Origin: Apoderus coryli
Lineage: Eukaryota > Arthropoda > Insecta > Coleoptera > Attelabidae
NCBI GenBank assembly: GCA_911728435.2
Contig: OU452204.1
Location: 3,906,001 to 3,970,000 of the forward strand
Reading direction: 5' to 3'
Length of the DNA: 64,000 bases
Part shown: positions 1 to 8,884 of the stretch, piece after piece
Layout of the letters: each line of letters starts with the position of its first letter
How positions within the stretch are numbered: the first letter of the stretch is position 1
Position numbers and translations under genes: made by a program
The notes under the pieces: generated by a model
What the model was told of the DNA's origin: nothing
Seen by the model: the letters and a program-made list of their open reading frames with translations, nothing else
The model's database searches: none

Positions 1-855
1 GAATCGGTAATTTCGCAGTGGTGCATGAATGTCCAATAGCAAATTGATGCTGCTAGTAAGATACTCTACCTTAGAGTTCACATTTTCCATGTCGTATAAA
101 TTACGCCACGGAATAGATTTTAAATCTTGATCGAATTTATCAAACTTAAAGTGTTTAAAGTCGCGAGAGATTTTGTAAATAGGAGGACTTTTAGACCGAT
201 TAAACGATATGTTACAAAATACGAGCTCGTGGTCGCTTATGTTGGTGACCGGCTCAACCCCTGCACATAGAATTTTAGTTGTATCAGAAAAAATGATGTA
301 ATCAATAAGTGAACTAGCAGTGTTGTTAATTCGCGTAGGCGCATCTATCAATTGATAAAAATCCAGACTTTCAATCATTTGACAAACAGCTGCAGTCATA
401 GTGCATTCGGTGTTCAACAAATTTATATTGAAATCGCCCATACACAGCACATAATCCACGCCCCCCACAAACTCCAAGAGCGTACTTTCCAGAATAGAAA
501 TAAAGTTGTTGTATCCCGCACCCGGCGGCCTGTAAACCACACCAACAGCCATAGAAATATTGTCTATCTTAGTTCGGACCCAGATCTGTTCGATTTGACA
601 ATCGGTAGTAAGCACAGTATATGGTATACTCGATCTAATAAATATTCCTACACCTCCACCCCTATCCCGTCTATCGACCCGCACAAAATCATAACCAGGC
701 ACGCTAATTATATCATTTGGAACTAGTGCAGTGAGCCAGGTCTCCGATACACCAAAAATTTCAAAATTCTTTTCCAATATTAAACTATGAACAGAATCAT
801 AGTGCGCCATTAACGATCGCACATTTAAATGAGCGCAGAGTATGCCACTCATCAT
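1..855 (-). CDS. Non-LTR retrotransposon ORF2, endonuclease part, truncated by the window edge
   Basis: The minus strand is open for 285 codons from an ATG pair at 852-855 to the left edge. It reads as an apurinic-type (EEP) endonuclease of the CR1/Jockey group. In order it shows an Asn motif (HLNVRSL, residues 8-14), the catalytic Glu in SETWLT (about residue 37), GGGVGIFIR, VVYRPP, the GDFNIN motif (about residue 140), and SLIDYII followed by NISDHELV with the His expected near the domain end. The protein nicks target DNA to prime reverse transcription. The RT would lie beyond base 1. ORF1 of the same element lies 242 bp upstream (1098-1988). No stop or frameshift is visible in this part, so the copy may be young; whether it is complete cannot be told. 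Confidence 0.9.
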   Translation of the reverse strand, partial: MMSGILCAHLNVRSLMAHYDSVHSLILEKNFEIFGVSETWLTALVPNDIISVPGYDFVRVDRRDRGGGVGIFIRSSIPYTVLTTDCQIEQIWVRTKIDNISMAVGVVYRPPGAGYNNFISILESTLLEFVGGVDYVLCMGDFNINLLNTECTMTAAVCQMIESLDFYQLIDAPTRINNTASSLIDYIIFSDTTKILCAGVEPVTNISDHELVFCNISFNRSKSPPIYKISRDFKHFKFDKFDQDLKSIPWRNLYDMENVNSKVEYLTSSINLLLDIHAPLRNYRF

Positions 856-1097
856 AACCAATAATTGCTTTATTAAAATTATTACTATATTCTACAACCC
901 TGTATACAGAGAAATAGAAGAAAAAAAAACTAATAAAAGAAAATTAAATATATAAAAGATATGCAATATTATACAATCAAAAACATTAAAAAAAATGCAG
1001 AAAATTTCAGAAGCATCAAGGCTAGAAGAAAATTCAAAGAGGATCTTAGGCGTTAACAGATCACAGTTAAAACAATTATAATAATTTACAGGTGAAA

Positions 1098-1988
1098 TTA
1101 TTTTTGACTATATAATCCTATTCTAGGCTTATTTTTATTCCGTGTGGTTCTCTTAACTGGGTTATCGTCGTCACTGGAATCGATCACCGACTGCTTTCTC
1201 TTCCTTTCAACCTCAGTCAATCCACCGCGTGAATTGTTGCTACCCGACTCGGAGATCACAGATGACACACCACCAGACATCAGATCGTTGCAGTTGCTTG
1301 AGTTTGTCTGCTTAGATGCGCTCACGGCAGATGAATATTTACTGTTTTGGAGTTCTTCATATGTAAAAACTTTCCCCTCAATAACCAGTGCGTTTCTTCT
1401 TACAAATGCCTCCCTGTTGCCCTCTCGTGCCGTTTTTTGTTGCAGTCTTAAAAATTTTTGTTTTGCGTAATCTTCTGGGGGATAATCCGGTGCAACAAAA
1501 ATCCTCGTACCTTTGAGCTTTTTAGCGTTGTTTAAAATTTCTGTCTTTAACCTATAGTTGCTCAGTTCCACTGCCAGCGGGCGATTAGCTTGGTCTGATT
1601 TCTTTCCTATTCGGTATAGGTCTCGAACGTCAGCAAGCGGACAGGTTACACCCAACGTTTCATTTACCAGATGCAAGAAATTTTCTATATCCAATGATTC
1701 ACTTGCCTTCTCATCCGTGCCATACAGCACTAAACTATATTTCTTAGACCTTCTTTCAATTTTTAAAATTCTTTCGCGTAGAGTGGAATTTTCTTTACTT
1801 AATTCAATGTTGCTCTTCTTCAGTAGCTGTATTTCTTCTGCTGTCTCCAATTTCAACGTTTCAATCGCCTGCTTCACTTCATTAGCGTGTTTGGTACTCT
1901 GTTGTTGTAGTGCTTCAATTTTATCAGTGAACATGTGCTCAATCTTTTTTAATAAATCGTTATTAGAAATTTGATTTTCCATTACCAA
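1098..1988 (-). CDS. Non-LTR retrotransposon ORF1 (coiled-coil RNA-binding protein)
   Basis: A 296-aa frame. Residues about 10-80 are rich in Lys, Glu, Leu and Gln in a heptad-like pattern and are predicted to form a coiled coil. Residues about 82-215 (SLVLYGTDEKA, RIGKK, RPLAVELSNYRLKTEIL, GTRIFVAPDYPPE) have the pattern of the RRM-like plus C-terminal domain of L1-type ORF1p. The tail is Ser/Asn rich and then basic (KRKQ, KRTTRNKNKPR), suitable for nucleic-acid binding. It precedes the endonuclease frame at 1-855 on the same strand, as expected for a two-ORF element. The second Met (MENQISNN, residue 3) is the likelier start. It is similar in plan but not in sequence to the ORF1 at 24819-25496. 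Confidence 0.82.
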   Translation of the reverse strand: MVMENQISNNDLLKKIEHMFTDKIEALQQQSTKHANEVKQAIETLKLETAEEIQLLKKSNIELSKENSTLRERILKIERRSKKYSLVLYGTDEKASESLDIENFLHLVNETLGVTCPLADVRDLYRIGKKSDQANRPLAVELSNYRLKTEILNNAKKLKGTRIFVAPDYPPEDYAKQKFLRLQQKTAREGNREAFVRRNALVIEGKVFTYEELQNSKYSSAVSASKQTNSSNCNDLMSGGVSSVISESGSNNSRGGLTEVERKRKQSVIDSSDDDNPVKRTTRNKNKPRIGLYSQK

Positions 1989-2774
1989 AATACGTTAGTT
2001 CGGCCCTGTGTCTAGATGTGTCCAAGAATCGATTTATTCATTTACTATAGCAATACATTAAATGTTTAAACTTTTAGGTAGGTAATTAGATATTGTATTT
2101 TTTTGTGCCTCTACTTTATCAGTTCTGCCCCATATAGCGCATATGAATTGAATTAATACTGCTATGATGTCCAATAATATTATACTTAGAAACTATTACT
2201 CACAGCTGGATATACACTTGAATTCTGCCTTTTTCACTGTAAATGATGATACAAATTTCACAAAAAAGAACGGAATTAATCTAGTATATTTTACGATTTT
2301 AACGGAGAGCTATCAGAATACAGCCATATGAATTAGCACCAGGACCGTATCTGACATTTTCTTAAGCAAGTCATATAGTTTTTAGTGTCAGAAGTTTTTT
2401 AATGTAGCTTTAAAGTTAGCGATAGTGCAATTTATTATCTACAAATGCCTTTCCAAAGGGGCGGTAGGCGCACGTTTCGTGATTCTATCAACTGTTTTCA
2501 TTTTGTTAAAAGTAAAATTACGTCTGTCTTTCAGATTCTTTGCAACCGAAAAGAAGAATTGAACTCGAAAGAAAAATGGAACATATTATCTTCCCCAGAA
2601 TTTATTTTCCGAAGATTATCAGGTTTTTAGATTTCAGACAACTAATTGGTCATTTGAATCAACACTGATCAAATCATTCGGTCTGGAAATGGCACCAACC
2701 AAAATCAAATCGGCTTTCAAACTTTTTTGTTTTGTTTAATATGACAAAACAACTATATTGCATAGGTGTTTAAA
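1989..2774. other. AT-rich sequence without a supported gene
   Basis: This stretch may hold the 5' UTR of the minus-strand non-LTR element just to its left. I see no conserved frame, tail or terminal repeat in it. The 61-aa open frame at 2445-2630 has no recognisable motif. Confidence 0.5.
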
Positions 2775-3475
2775 TAGAGTGATACTTTTACTTCATTTCA
2801 TCTTCTAGTCGATTTCTTTCTTCTTTTTCATCTGCTAGTCGTTTTCGTTCTAATTTCGCGTTGTTTTCATTCTTATTCATTCCGATCTTCTCGTTGTTTA
2901 TTTTCCTATTGATTTTTTGTGTCAAATTTTCGTATCAATGTTTGTTTATCTTGGTTTTCATACAATAATATAGTGATCCTTTTGCTTTCTCTCAACTTCT
3001 AGTCGTTTTCCTTTTGAGCTTCGCGTCGTTTTCGTTCTAATTCTCGTACTGTCTTTTCTACTTATTTTCACTTCGCGTTGTTTTAGTTCTTATTCATTCT
3101 CATCTTCTCGGTGTTTATTTTATTTGTTGGTTGTTTCTGTCTAATGTACGTATCAATTCTTCCATGCTATTTCTTCTTCAATACTTTTTGTTTATCTTGG
3201 TTTTCTCACATCCCACAATATAGAGTGATCCTTTTACATCTTCTAGTCTTTTTCTTTCTTCTTTTTCAGCTTCACGTTGTTTTCGTTCTTATTCTCGTCC
3301 GGTTTTTTTCTACTTGTTTTTCACGGCGCGTTGTTTTCGTCGTTATTCATTCACATCTTCTCGTTGTTTAATTTATTTTTAGTTGTTTCTATTTAATATT
3401 TGTATCAATTCTTACGTGCCATTTGTTCTTCTTACTGTTTGTCTATTCTCTCACATCCCACAATAAATTACGTAT
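2775..3475. repeat. Three imperfect tandem repeats of about 190-250 bp
   Basis: Landmarks recur in the same order: a GTGATCCTTTT-like start (about 2779, 2972, 3224), CTTCTAGTCGTTTTC, TTCGCGTTGTTTTCGTTC, TCATCTTCTCGTTGTTTA and TTCTCACATCCCACAATA. On the minus strand the units read as broken runs of Arg, Glu and Lys codons, so the array may derive from a charged repeat protein. No open frame survives through more than one unit, and I do not recognise the source. Confidence 0.7.
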
Positions 3476-3672
3476 ATTAATTACCTCAAAAAGTAATACC
3501 ATTAAAATCGCGTCACGAAGAATTTTCTGTAATTTCATACGTTTTTTGGCGTTTCCCAACATAAGTGTCTATATAGATACCGTTTCTTACTCTTCTTGAA
3601 GAGGTTTATTTAAGCGAGAGGAATTTTTAACAATATATTATGGACTTTATATTTACGAATGTCTTGTTTTCT

Positions 3673-3835
3673 TATTTAAAAATAAGTATAGATTTGACAC
3701 AAACGTACATCATGAGTCACTAGAACTGTAAATGTAAACGACCCAGTACATCGCCTGCCACTCTCTGAGAAGGGCCGACATTACATATGTGTATAAAATT
3801 TTTCAACACATTGCCAGACCCCAGTAGCCAGACAA
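3673..3835 (+). pseudogene. Non-LTR reverse transcriptase C-terminal scrap
   Basis: The reading (KNKYRFDT, then a broken stretch ending near NTLP) matches the C-terminal region at 40080-40210, which preserves FDTRVSHQYNTRTVN and HRLTLFEGSPHY. Both belong to the conserved tail of CR1/Jockey-like ORF2 (R..D.HSY.TR, then P.HRL..FE..P.Y). This copy has stops and joins directly to the next non-LTR fragment at about 3840. Confidence 0.5.
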
Positions 3836-3839
3836 CATA

Positions 3840-4867
3840 AAATGTGTTAATAATTTTAAGGAGTTTATATAAAATGTCTGAGAGTCACAGCCTAAAATTG
3901 AATGCGAAAAAGTCATGTCATGTTTTTTGGAAATAAAAATCATACAATTTTAAAAAATTCTTTTAAAATAAAGATTAATGATTCTGAGCTTCCTATTCGC
4001 GATTCAGCGACAAATCTTGGAATTATTATAGACTCTGCCTTAAGATTTTCGAATCACGTAAAGAAACTTCCTCAAAAGTCTTATCTTTCCTTGAAACTTT
4101 TATATTCGAATAAGCATGTTTTAAACCAAAATCTAGCATTATCTAACTTCAACTATTGTGATTTTATTTATAGTCATTGTCTTGCTGACGTTCATAAGAA
4201 TCGTATCCAAATTATACAGAACACATGTTCTAGGTTCATTTATGGCTTAGGAAAATTCGACCATATGTCCCATACTTTTGCTAGTTCGAAATGGTTAAAT
4301 ATGGAAAACCGTTGGAGGCTTCATTTGGGTGGATTTGTGTACAATATTCTTTATTGCGAAAGTTCCCCCCCATCTATAAAAAAACAGACTGATTTTCAGA
4401 ACGACTATTCACCAGCTGAACATTAAAAATCCTGAGAAATTGACATTACTTCATCATCACACTGCTCTATTTCGTAGAACTTTCATATATAATGCTGTAA
4501 AGTTATATAACTCACTGCCTATAACGTTAACGCGGGTGGAGAATTTTGAAGGGTTTAAGAGACGGTGTCCAATTGCAACAGTGATTATGATAAATAATGT
4601 TAATATCTTAATGCATCTCTCTCTGAATGATATTAATGTATTGTTGTTGAATTACAGGTTACAAATATTTTGGAATTACTCCATGACATTTTCTCTGATT
4701 TTGTATTGTTATTTAATATTTGTAATATTGTAGCTGCTTTTTGGTTGCGTGGAATAGCCGATTGTGCTAGACTTCGCCAAATTGTATCATTTCTTTACTT
4801 ATGATTTTTTTATATAAACTTTTTTTTGTAGCTTTCATTAAATAAAGGTCATTTATTATTATTATTG
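3840..4867 (+). pseudogene. 5'-truncated CR1/Jockey-like non-LTR retrotransposon, RT thumb to 3' tail
   Basis: Starting at SLKLNAKKS (about 3887), a one-base frameshift near 3910 leads into 3902-4426. That frame carries the post-palm motif NLGIIIDSALRFSNHV and the C-terminal region NFNYCDFIYSHC with IQIIQNTCSRFIYGL. After a stop at 4426 a second frame continues with FRRTFIYNAVKLYNSLP and NFEGFKRR, the usual last motif of the family. A 3' UTR follows and ends in AATAAAGGTCATTTATT and a short (ATT)n tail at about 4852-4866. That tail marks a genuine retrotransposition 3' end. Endonuclease and palm are absent, and the copy is inactive. Confidence 0.8.
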
Positions 4868-5070
4868 TAAAGACGGATATAGGTAACCCTTGAGAAGATA
4901 AGACCATTTCCAGATGGAATTCTGTCTGTCTGTGTTTATGAATGTCTGTATGTATTCTTCCACGATAGCGCCTATACGCTTCAACCAGTTGGGCCAAACT
5001 TTGGTATATCAGTTTGGGGCAGTCCTAGGATGAACCCGTTACTTTTTGGTTGAAATCGCTGAAGCCCTGT
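4868..5070. repeat. Dispersed non-coding repeat with TCTGTCTGTCTGT motif (copy 1)
   Basis: It shares an ordered set of blocks with 60713-60870: AAGACCGATATA, a TTTCCAGA..GAA..CTGT block, TCTGTCTGTCTGT, TTCCACGA.AGCGCCTA, CAACCA.TTG.GCCAAA.TTTGG, and ATGAACCC. The cores line up over about 180 bp with scattered substitutions. It looks like a SINE or MITE family with no coding capacity. It starts directly after the (ATT)n tail of the preceding non-LTR. Confidence 0.6.
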
Positions 5071-5467
5071 ATTAGGAGTGGACACAAATTCTTTAATAGT
5101 AGTAGGGTCGAGTGATACATAATTTTAAAGCTGCTTTACAACGATAGGTTACTTTTGACATTTGACCCCATAATTCTCGAGAAAATTGCGTTTAAATTTC
5201 CCCAGAACTCTTATAGAATATAATAAAGTAATATTAAAAGGATTTTTATGTCCGTAAATGTAATAAATGAAAAATAACTGATCTGACGAGCTCATAACAA
5301 GAGCGAAACGAATTCGTCAGTATCTGTCGACCCATGCCTCGGTCTAGTTCCTAGTGAATTAGACTGGGGCCTTGCTAAATTAAACAAAATTCCTTGTGTA
5401 TGTAAAACCAGCATTTCAGTCCGCTTTGCCACTAAGTTATTTTTCATAATAAAGTAATTTGATCAAG
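5071..5467. other. No supported feature
   Basis: AT-rich sequence without a credible frame, terminal repeat or tail. Confidence 0.4.
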
Positions 5468-5539
5468 GGTTTTTGGCGTCATTGCGAGAGCGTGAGCTTC
5501 GCATGCCGAAGGTTCTGGGTTCGAATCCCAGCTCTGGCA
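5468..5539 (+). other. tRNA-like sequence (Ala-like), probable pseudogene or SINE head
   Basis: The 3' half folds like a tRNA: T stem CTGGG/CCCAG around TTCGAAT (a perfect B box, GGTTCGAATCC), then the acceptor 3' strand CTCTGGC with A as discriminator. A plausible A box TGGCGTCATTG lies at 5473-5483. The loop TTCGCAT would give an Ala-type CGC anticodon. The 5' acceptor strand should read GCCAGAG but reads GGGTTTT, and the anticodon stem pairs poorly. A functional tRNA is therefore unlikely. A tRNA-derived SINE or a tRNA pseudogene fits better. Confidence 0.5.
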
Positions 5540-5685
5540 ATATTTTTTTACCAATTTTTGGATATAGTATCTTATAAATTAATATTTCCAAATTAAATTT
5601 TCATTTTGTAGTAGCAAATATTTTTTGATAATCAATGGTCTCTCCCTCTCATTGAAAAGCCTGCACGAACTTATGATAAATCTTA

Positions 5686-6505
5686 TGCCGGGTTTCCACC
5701 AAGCGGACAGAGAAAAACAAAACACGAACTGTCCGTTTGAACAGAAATTTCGAACAGTTTTGTTTTGAAAGTGTTTCAAAACTGTTGGGTCCCCCAACGG
5801 ACTTTGTGTACACCAGCCACGGACAGAAATCGATAAAAACTGTTTATGTTTAATTCAGTTTACATAGAGACACAGGACGTGCAGTTGTGAAAATGTGGCG
5901 CGCAGCTAATTTGAGGAATCAAGAAGACGAGGATTTATTTTTGCTTGGTCTAATAAAAAGAGCAAAAGTAAACGTCGATTTTGGATTAGACCATCTTTAA
6001 GGCAAAAAGAAAGTCATGTGACTTCTAAACTATTGCAAGGTCTTAGAGAAGATGATATAAGTATAGGAGGCGAACTTCGATCAAGTTTTAGGAACTTTTT
6101 AAGAATGTCAAGCACAGATTTTAATTGGGCCTATTATTAGCAAGAACAACACCAACTACAGATACTCCATACCAGCACAGGATCGTTTAGCCATCACATT
6201 GAGGTTCCTAGCAACAGGAGATTTGTACCATAGTTTAATGTACTGAAATAATAAATCACAACAACGAAAATAAAAACAAACTTGTTCGAATTTCAAGGAC
6301 GTTTACACCAAGCAAACAACCAGTTCTAGAAGACGCGGACCCTTTGAAGTTACCGACATTCGCCGGGACACTGTGTTCCTAAAAATCCTATTTACGGACT
6401 AAACAAGTTTGAAAACATCCTAAAAGTTCTAGAACAGTTCGGAAAAAGTTTGCGGACGGAGTTCGTGTTTTGTTTTTGTCCTGTCCGCTTGGTGGAAACC
6501 CGTCA
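5686..6505. mobile_element. PIF/Harbinger DNA transposon, internally deleted, with TTA target duplication
   Basis: The ends form terminal inverted repeats of about 50 bp. Left begins TGCCGGGTTTCCACCAAGCG; the right end read in reverse begins TGACGGGTTTCCACCAAGCG; both continue through AAAACACGAACT. The element is flanked by TTA at 5683-5685 and 6506-6508, the 3-bp TWA duplication typical of PIF/Harbinger. It is 820 bp long and keeps only an N-terminal transposase remnant, so it is non-autonomous. Confidence 0.88.
5893..6246 (+). pseudogene. Harbinger transposase N-terminal remnant
   Basis: The remnant is spread over three frames: MWRAANLRNQEDEDLFLL, then SRFWIRPSLRQ with RSSFRNFLRMSSTDFNW, then NTNYRYSIPAQDRLAITLRF and LATGDLYHSL. 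The order matches the N-terminal half of Harbinger (HARBI1-like) transposases: RRFWVRP, FRNFLRMS, and T.YR..IP...RLAITLRFLATG. The DDE catalytic domain downstream of this point is absent. Several frameshifts make it inactive. It lies centrally between the TIRs of the 5686-6505 element. Confidence 0.82.
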
Positions 6506-6655
6506 TTACTATTACATTTTCATGTTTGTGTTGAGAATAAGAGTATAGGCACGGCTGCGGCAGCGACCAGTCGCTGCGTCTCTGTGAAACTCAGACGCAG
6601 CCGCCGGCGCCGGTCACAAAGCCAAGTGGTTTAGTTCGTGCGTTCCGGTTTGTAT
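6478..6655. repeat. Duplicated segment, copy A (Harbinger end plus GC-rich hairpin)
   Basis: The last 28 bases of the Harbinger element and about 150 bp of its right flank recur at 7991-8168 in the same orientation. The shared flank has TTTCATGTTTGTGTTGAG, then a GC-rich hairpin block (GCACGGCTGCGG, CGACCAGTCG, CTCAGACGCAGCCGCCGGC) and AAGCCAAGTGGTTTAGTTCG. The GC-rich block contrasts sharply with its surroundings and may be the terminus of another transposon. Confidence 0.8.
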
Positions 6656-6659
6656 CAAT

Positions 6660-7640
6660 GTACAATGTTTACTCCAACTTGAACAATCTCCACTTACAGC
6701 ATCAATTTTCTGTGATTTCTCCAAAGCATTCGACTGTGTAAGTTATAACATCCTAATTACCAAGATACAGCACTACGGAATTCGGGGGGTTCCACTGGGA
6801 TGGTTTAAGTCGTATCTTAGCAACAGAAGTCAGTGTGTGAGCGTCAATGCGGCTGTGCCTTCTTGCAGGCCGATGGATTTTGGAGTTCCACAGGGTTCGG
6901 TGTTGGGTCCTATTTTGTTTTTGCCATTTATCAACGACATTGCGTGTCTAGACATCAGGTAAAGTATGTCTCTTTGCTGATGACACTAGTTTCACTTGGT
7001 GCGGCCCGGATAGTGTGGCTCTTCATAGTACCATATCCAATGACTTAATCACCATCAAATCATGGTGTGACTCTAACCTGTTGTGCTTGAACACTGCGAA
7101 AACTAAATCTGTGTCATATAAAGGTGCGCTGCAGTCTTTTGAATTTAATAATTCCACTATTGACGTCGTTTCTTCTGTGAAGTTTCTGGGCCTTGTTGTT
7201 GACAGCTCCCTGAAGTGGAAGTTGCACATTGATGCGTTATCAAAAAAATTAAGCTGCTAACATTAAGCAGGAGTCAGATTCGAATAACTATAGGACTACT
7301 CACTGGGCATTGCGCCTTGAGAAGTCACCTAAATAAGATGGGGCTGTATAACGGGGACCTGCAATGCAGATTGTGTAATGGGGCAGTTGAAACAGCTCAC
7401 CATGTGATATGTGAGTGTGTAGCCTTACAGCGAAGGCGACACGCTATCTTTGGGCAGGCGCTGATTGCGCCTGCAGATATTGACAACCCAACACATAACT
7501 GAACTCCACAAGTTAGTGGAGGGTACAGGGTTGTTGGATTGGGTGGCATAAAATACGGGGAATTTTCACAATAAGCCCATGAGGGCAGTGAAACCGGGGA
7601 CACATGTCGAACGGACCCTTACAAAAAAAAAAAAAAAACA
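6660..7640 (+). pseudogene. I/LOA-like non-LTR retrotransposon, RT palm to 3' end with RNase H region deleted
   Basis: The RT palm is clear: IFCDFSKAFDCVSYNI (about 6700), PMDFGVPQGSVLGPILF (about 6865), and after a frameshift near 6965 FADDTSFTWCG, then SVKFLGLVVDSSLKWKLHI (7170-7230). After a gap the distal motif appears: RITIGLLTGHCALRSHLNKM and CRLCNGAVETAHHVICEC. This Cys/His cluster follows the RNase H domain in I, LOA and R1-like elements. The RNase H itself is missing, so there is an internal deletion near 7260. The copy ends in a 16-base poly(A) tail at about 7624-7639, with several stops before it. Confidence 0.8.
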
Positions 7641-7649
7641 GTCACACAT

Positions 7650-7996
7650 AAAATAAATAGGACTTTGTCGACGAGCATATAAATTAGGTATGTTTTTTAG
7701 TCTAAATGCAAGAGAGGTTCTAAGTTGAGGGTGGACAGCAAATATGCGGAATCCACTATGATATGGATCAGATTATATAGAAGTTTGACAGAAATAACCC
7801 TTGTGCGTTGCCAAAGCGGAAGCATATCAAATAGATCCAACAAACTACGATGATCTAAACCTCTGACTGGATAAGTTCCATCCTGATTAACAGCTAAATA
7901 ATTCAAAAATCTTCTTTGTATTCCAAGCTCCTGACGTGCAATAGTATTGCTGCGGACAAAAGCCCCATGTAATAACTTTAAAGTAGATGAACTGTC
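7650..7996 (-). pseudogene. CR1/Jockey-like RT 3' end, inverted twin of 10699-11080
   Basis: On the minus strand it reads STLKLLHGAFVRSNTIARQ, then LGIQRRFLNYLAVNQDGTYP, VRGLDHRSLLDLFDMLP and VKLLYNLIH, the C-terminal region of ORF2. Base by base it is roughly 94% identical to the plus-strand fragment starting at 10699. Both share the same deletion after FVRS, where KLEYA..W would be expected. It abuts the poly(A) tail of the preceding element on one side and copy B of the Harbinger-end duplication on the other, with the overlap ACAG at the junction. Confidence 0.85.
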
Positions 7997-8168
7997 CGCT
8001 TGGTGGAAACCCGTCATTACTATTACATTTTCATGTTTGTGTTGAGAATAAGGGTACAGGTTAGGTGGCACGGCTGCGGCTGCGACTAGTCGCTGCGTCT
8101 CTGTGAAACTCAGACGCAGCCGCCGGCACCGGTCACAAAGCCAAGTGGTTTAGTTCGTGCGTTTGGGT
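7991..8168. repeat. Duplicated segment, copy B
   Basis: Direct repeat of 6478-6655, including the terminal bases of the Harbinger element (TGTCCGCTTGGTGGAAACCC). The duplication therefore post-dates that insertion. It differs by about ten substitutions and a 9-bp insertion near 8058. It starts exactly where the inverted RT fragment ends. Confidence 0.8.
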
Positions 8169-8434
8169 TTCTATGTTATCTATGCTACCATAATAATTAC
8201 AATTAGGTTAGTACGTGAGACGGTGGTATTTGTTACTTATAATAGAAAAAGTGTAATACCTACTTAATACCGTTATTATGGATAACAATGATTAATTAAA
8301 ATGCGAGTTATTAGAAGGGGAAGAAGATGAAGAACAGATATTGTTTCATCATATTTTCCTGACAACAAGGCGAGAAAAAAAATGTTCTTCAAGAGGACAG
8401 AAGAAGGCTATTTTAGGCTACTTATCAACCATTT
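8169..8434 (+). other. Weak Harbinger-like N-terminal remnant or unknown sequence
   Basis: An ATG at 8279 (MDNND) is followed by a stop and then an acidic/basic stretch (ELLEGEEDEEQILFHHIF, then TTRREKK). It vaguely resembles N-terminal parts of PIF/Harbinger proteins. With the GC-rich block of copy B upstream, it may be the 5' part of a second Harbinger-type element. The similarity is too short to be sure. Confidence 0.25.
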
Positions 8435-8884
8435 AAAATGGTTCCTGAATTTATGGAAGAGGGCAAGAGTCACACCCATGTTGAAAAAATGTGATAGCAA
8501 TTTGGTGTCTAATTATCGTTTCTATATCGATTTTCTGTAACTTGTCTAAGCTGTTTGAAGTAATCATCCATGACAACGTATATGGACGCGTTCCGAGCGT
8601 TCTGGCGTAGGAGCAGTGCGGGTTTATGCCGGAATGATCGTGTATAACAAACCTCGCTACCTTATCTCATCGAACCTGTATGGCCATCGACAGTCAGACT
8701 CAGTTTGATGTAATATAGACTGATTTACATAAGGCTTTTGACCGTATTGACCACTAAGTGTTGTTGTCTAAAATCAGGCTGCCCCTTGTCAATTTACTTA
8801 AATCATATCTTCTAGACAGAATGCAGTTTGTCGAATACGAGAACTTCAGATCGTACGAGTTTGTTGCTACTTCCAGAGTGCCAC
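8435..8884 (+). pseudogene. CR1/Jockey-like non-LTR RT, 5' piece, split by a hAT
   Basis: It reads in broken frames WKRARVTPMLKK, NLVSNYR, FCNLSKLFEVIIHDNVYGR, EQCGFMPE, DLHKAFDRIDH, SYLLDRMQFVEYENF and finally ATSRVP. These are RT motifs from the fingers through to the GVPQGS position. The reading stops at the hAT boundary at 8885 and resumes at 10362 with RSSNLGP and LFIIFIDD. The join restores the sequence order of a single RT. Many stops are present and it is long dead. Confidence 0.8.

Noticed and set aside
352..726. 124-aa plus-strand open frame
   Set aside because: It is the antisense shadow of the endonuclease frame on the minus strand, and its composition shows no domain.
5468..5539. 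Functional tRNA gene
   Set aside because: The B box and 3' acceptor strand are good, but the 5' acceptor strand does not pair and the anticodon stem is poor.
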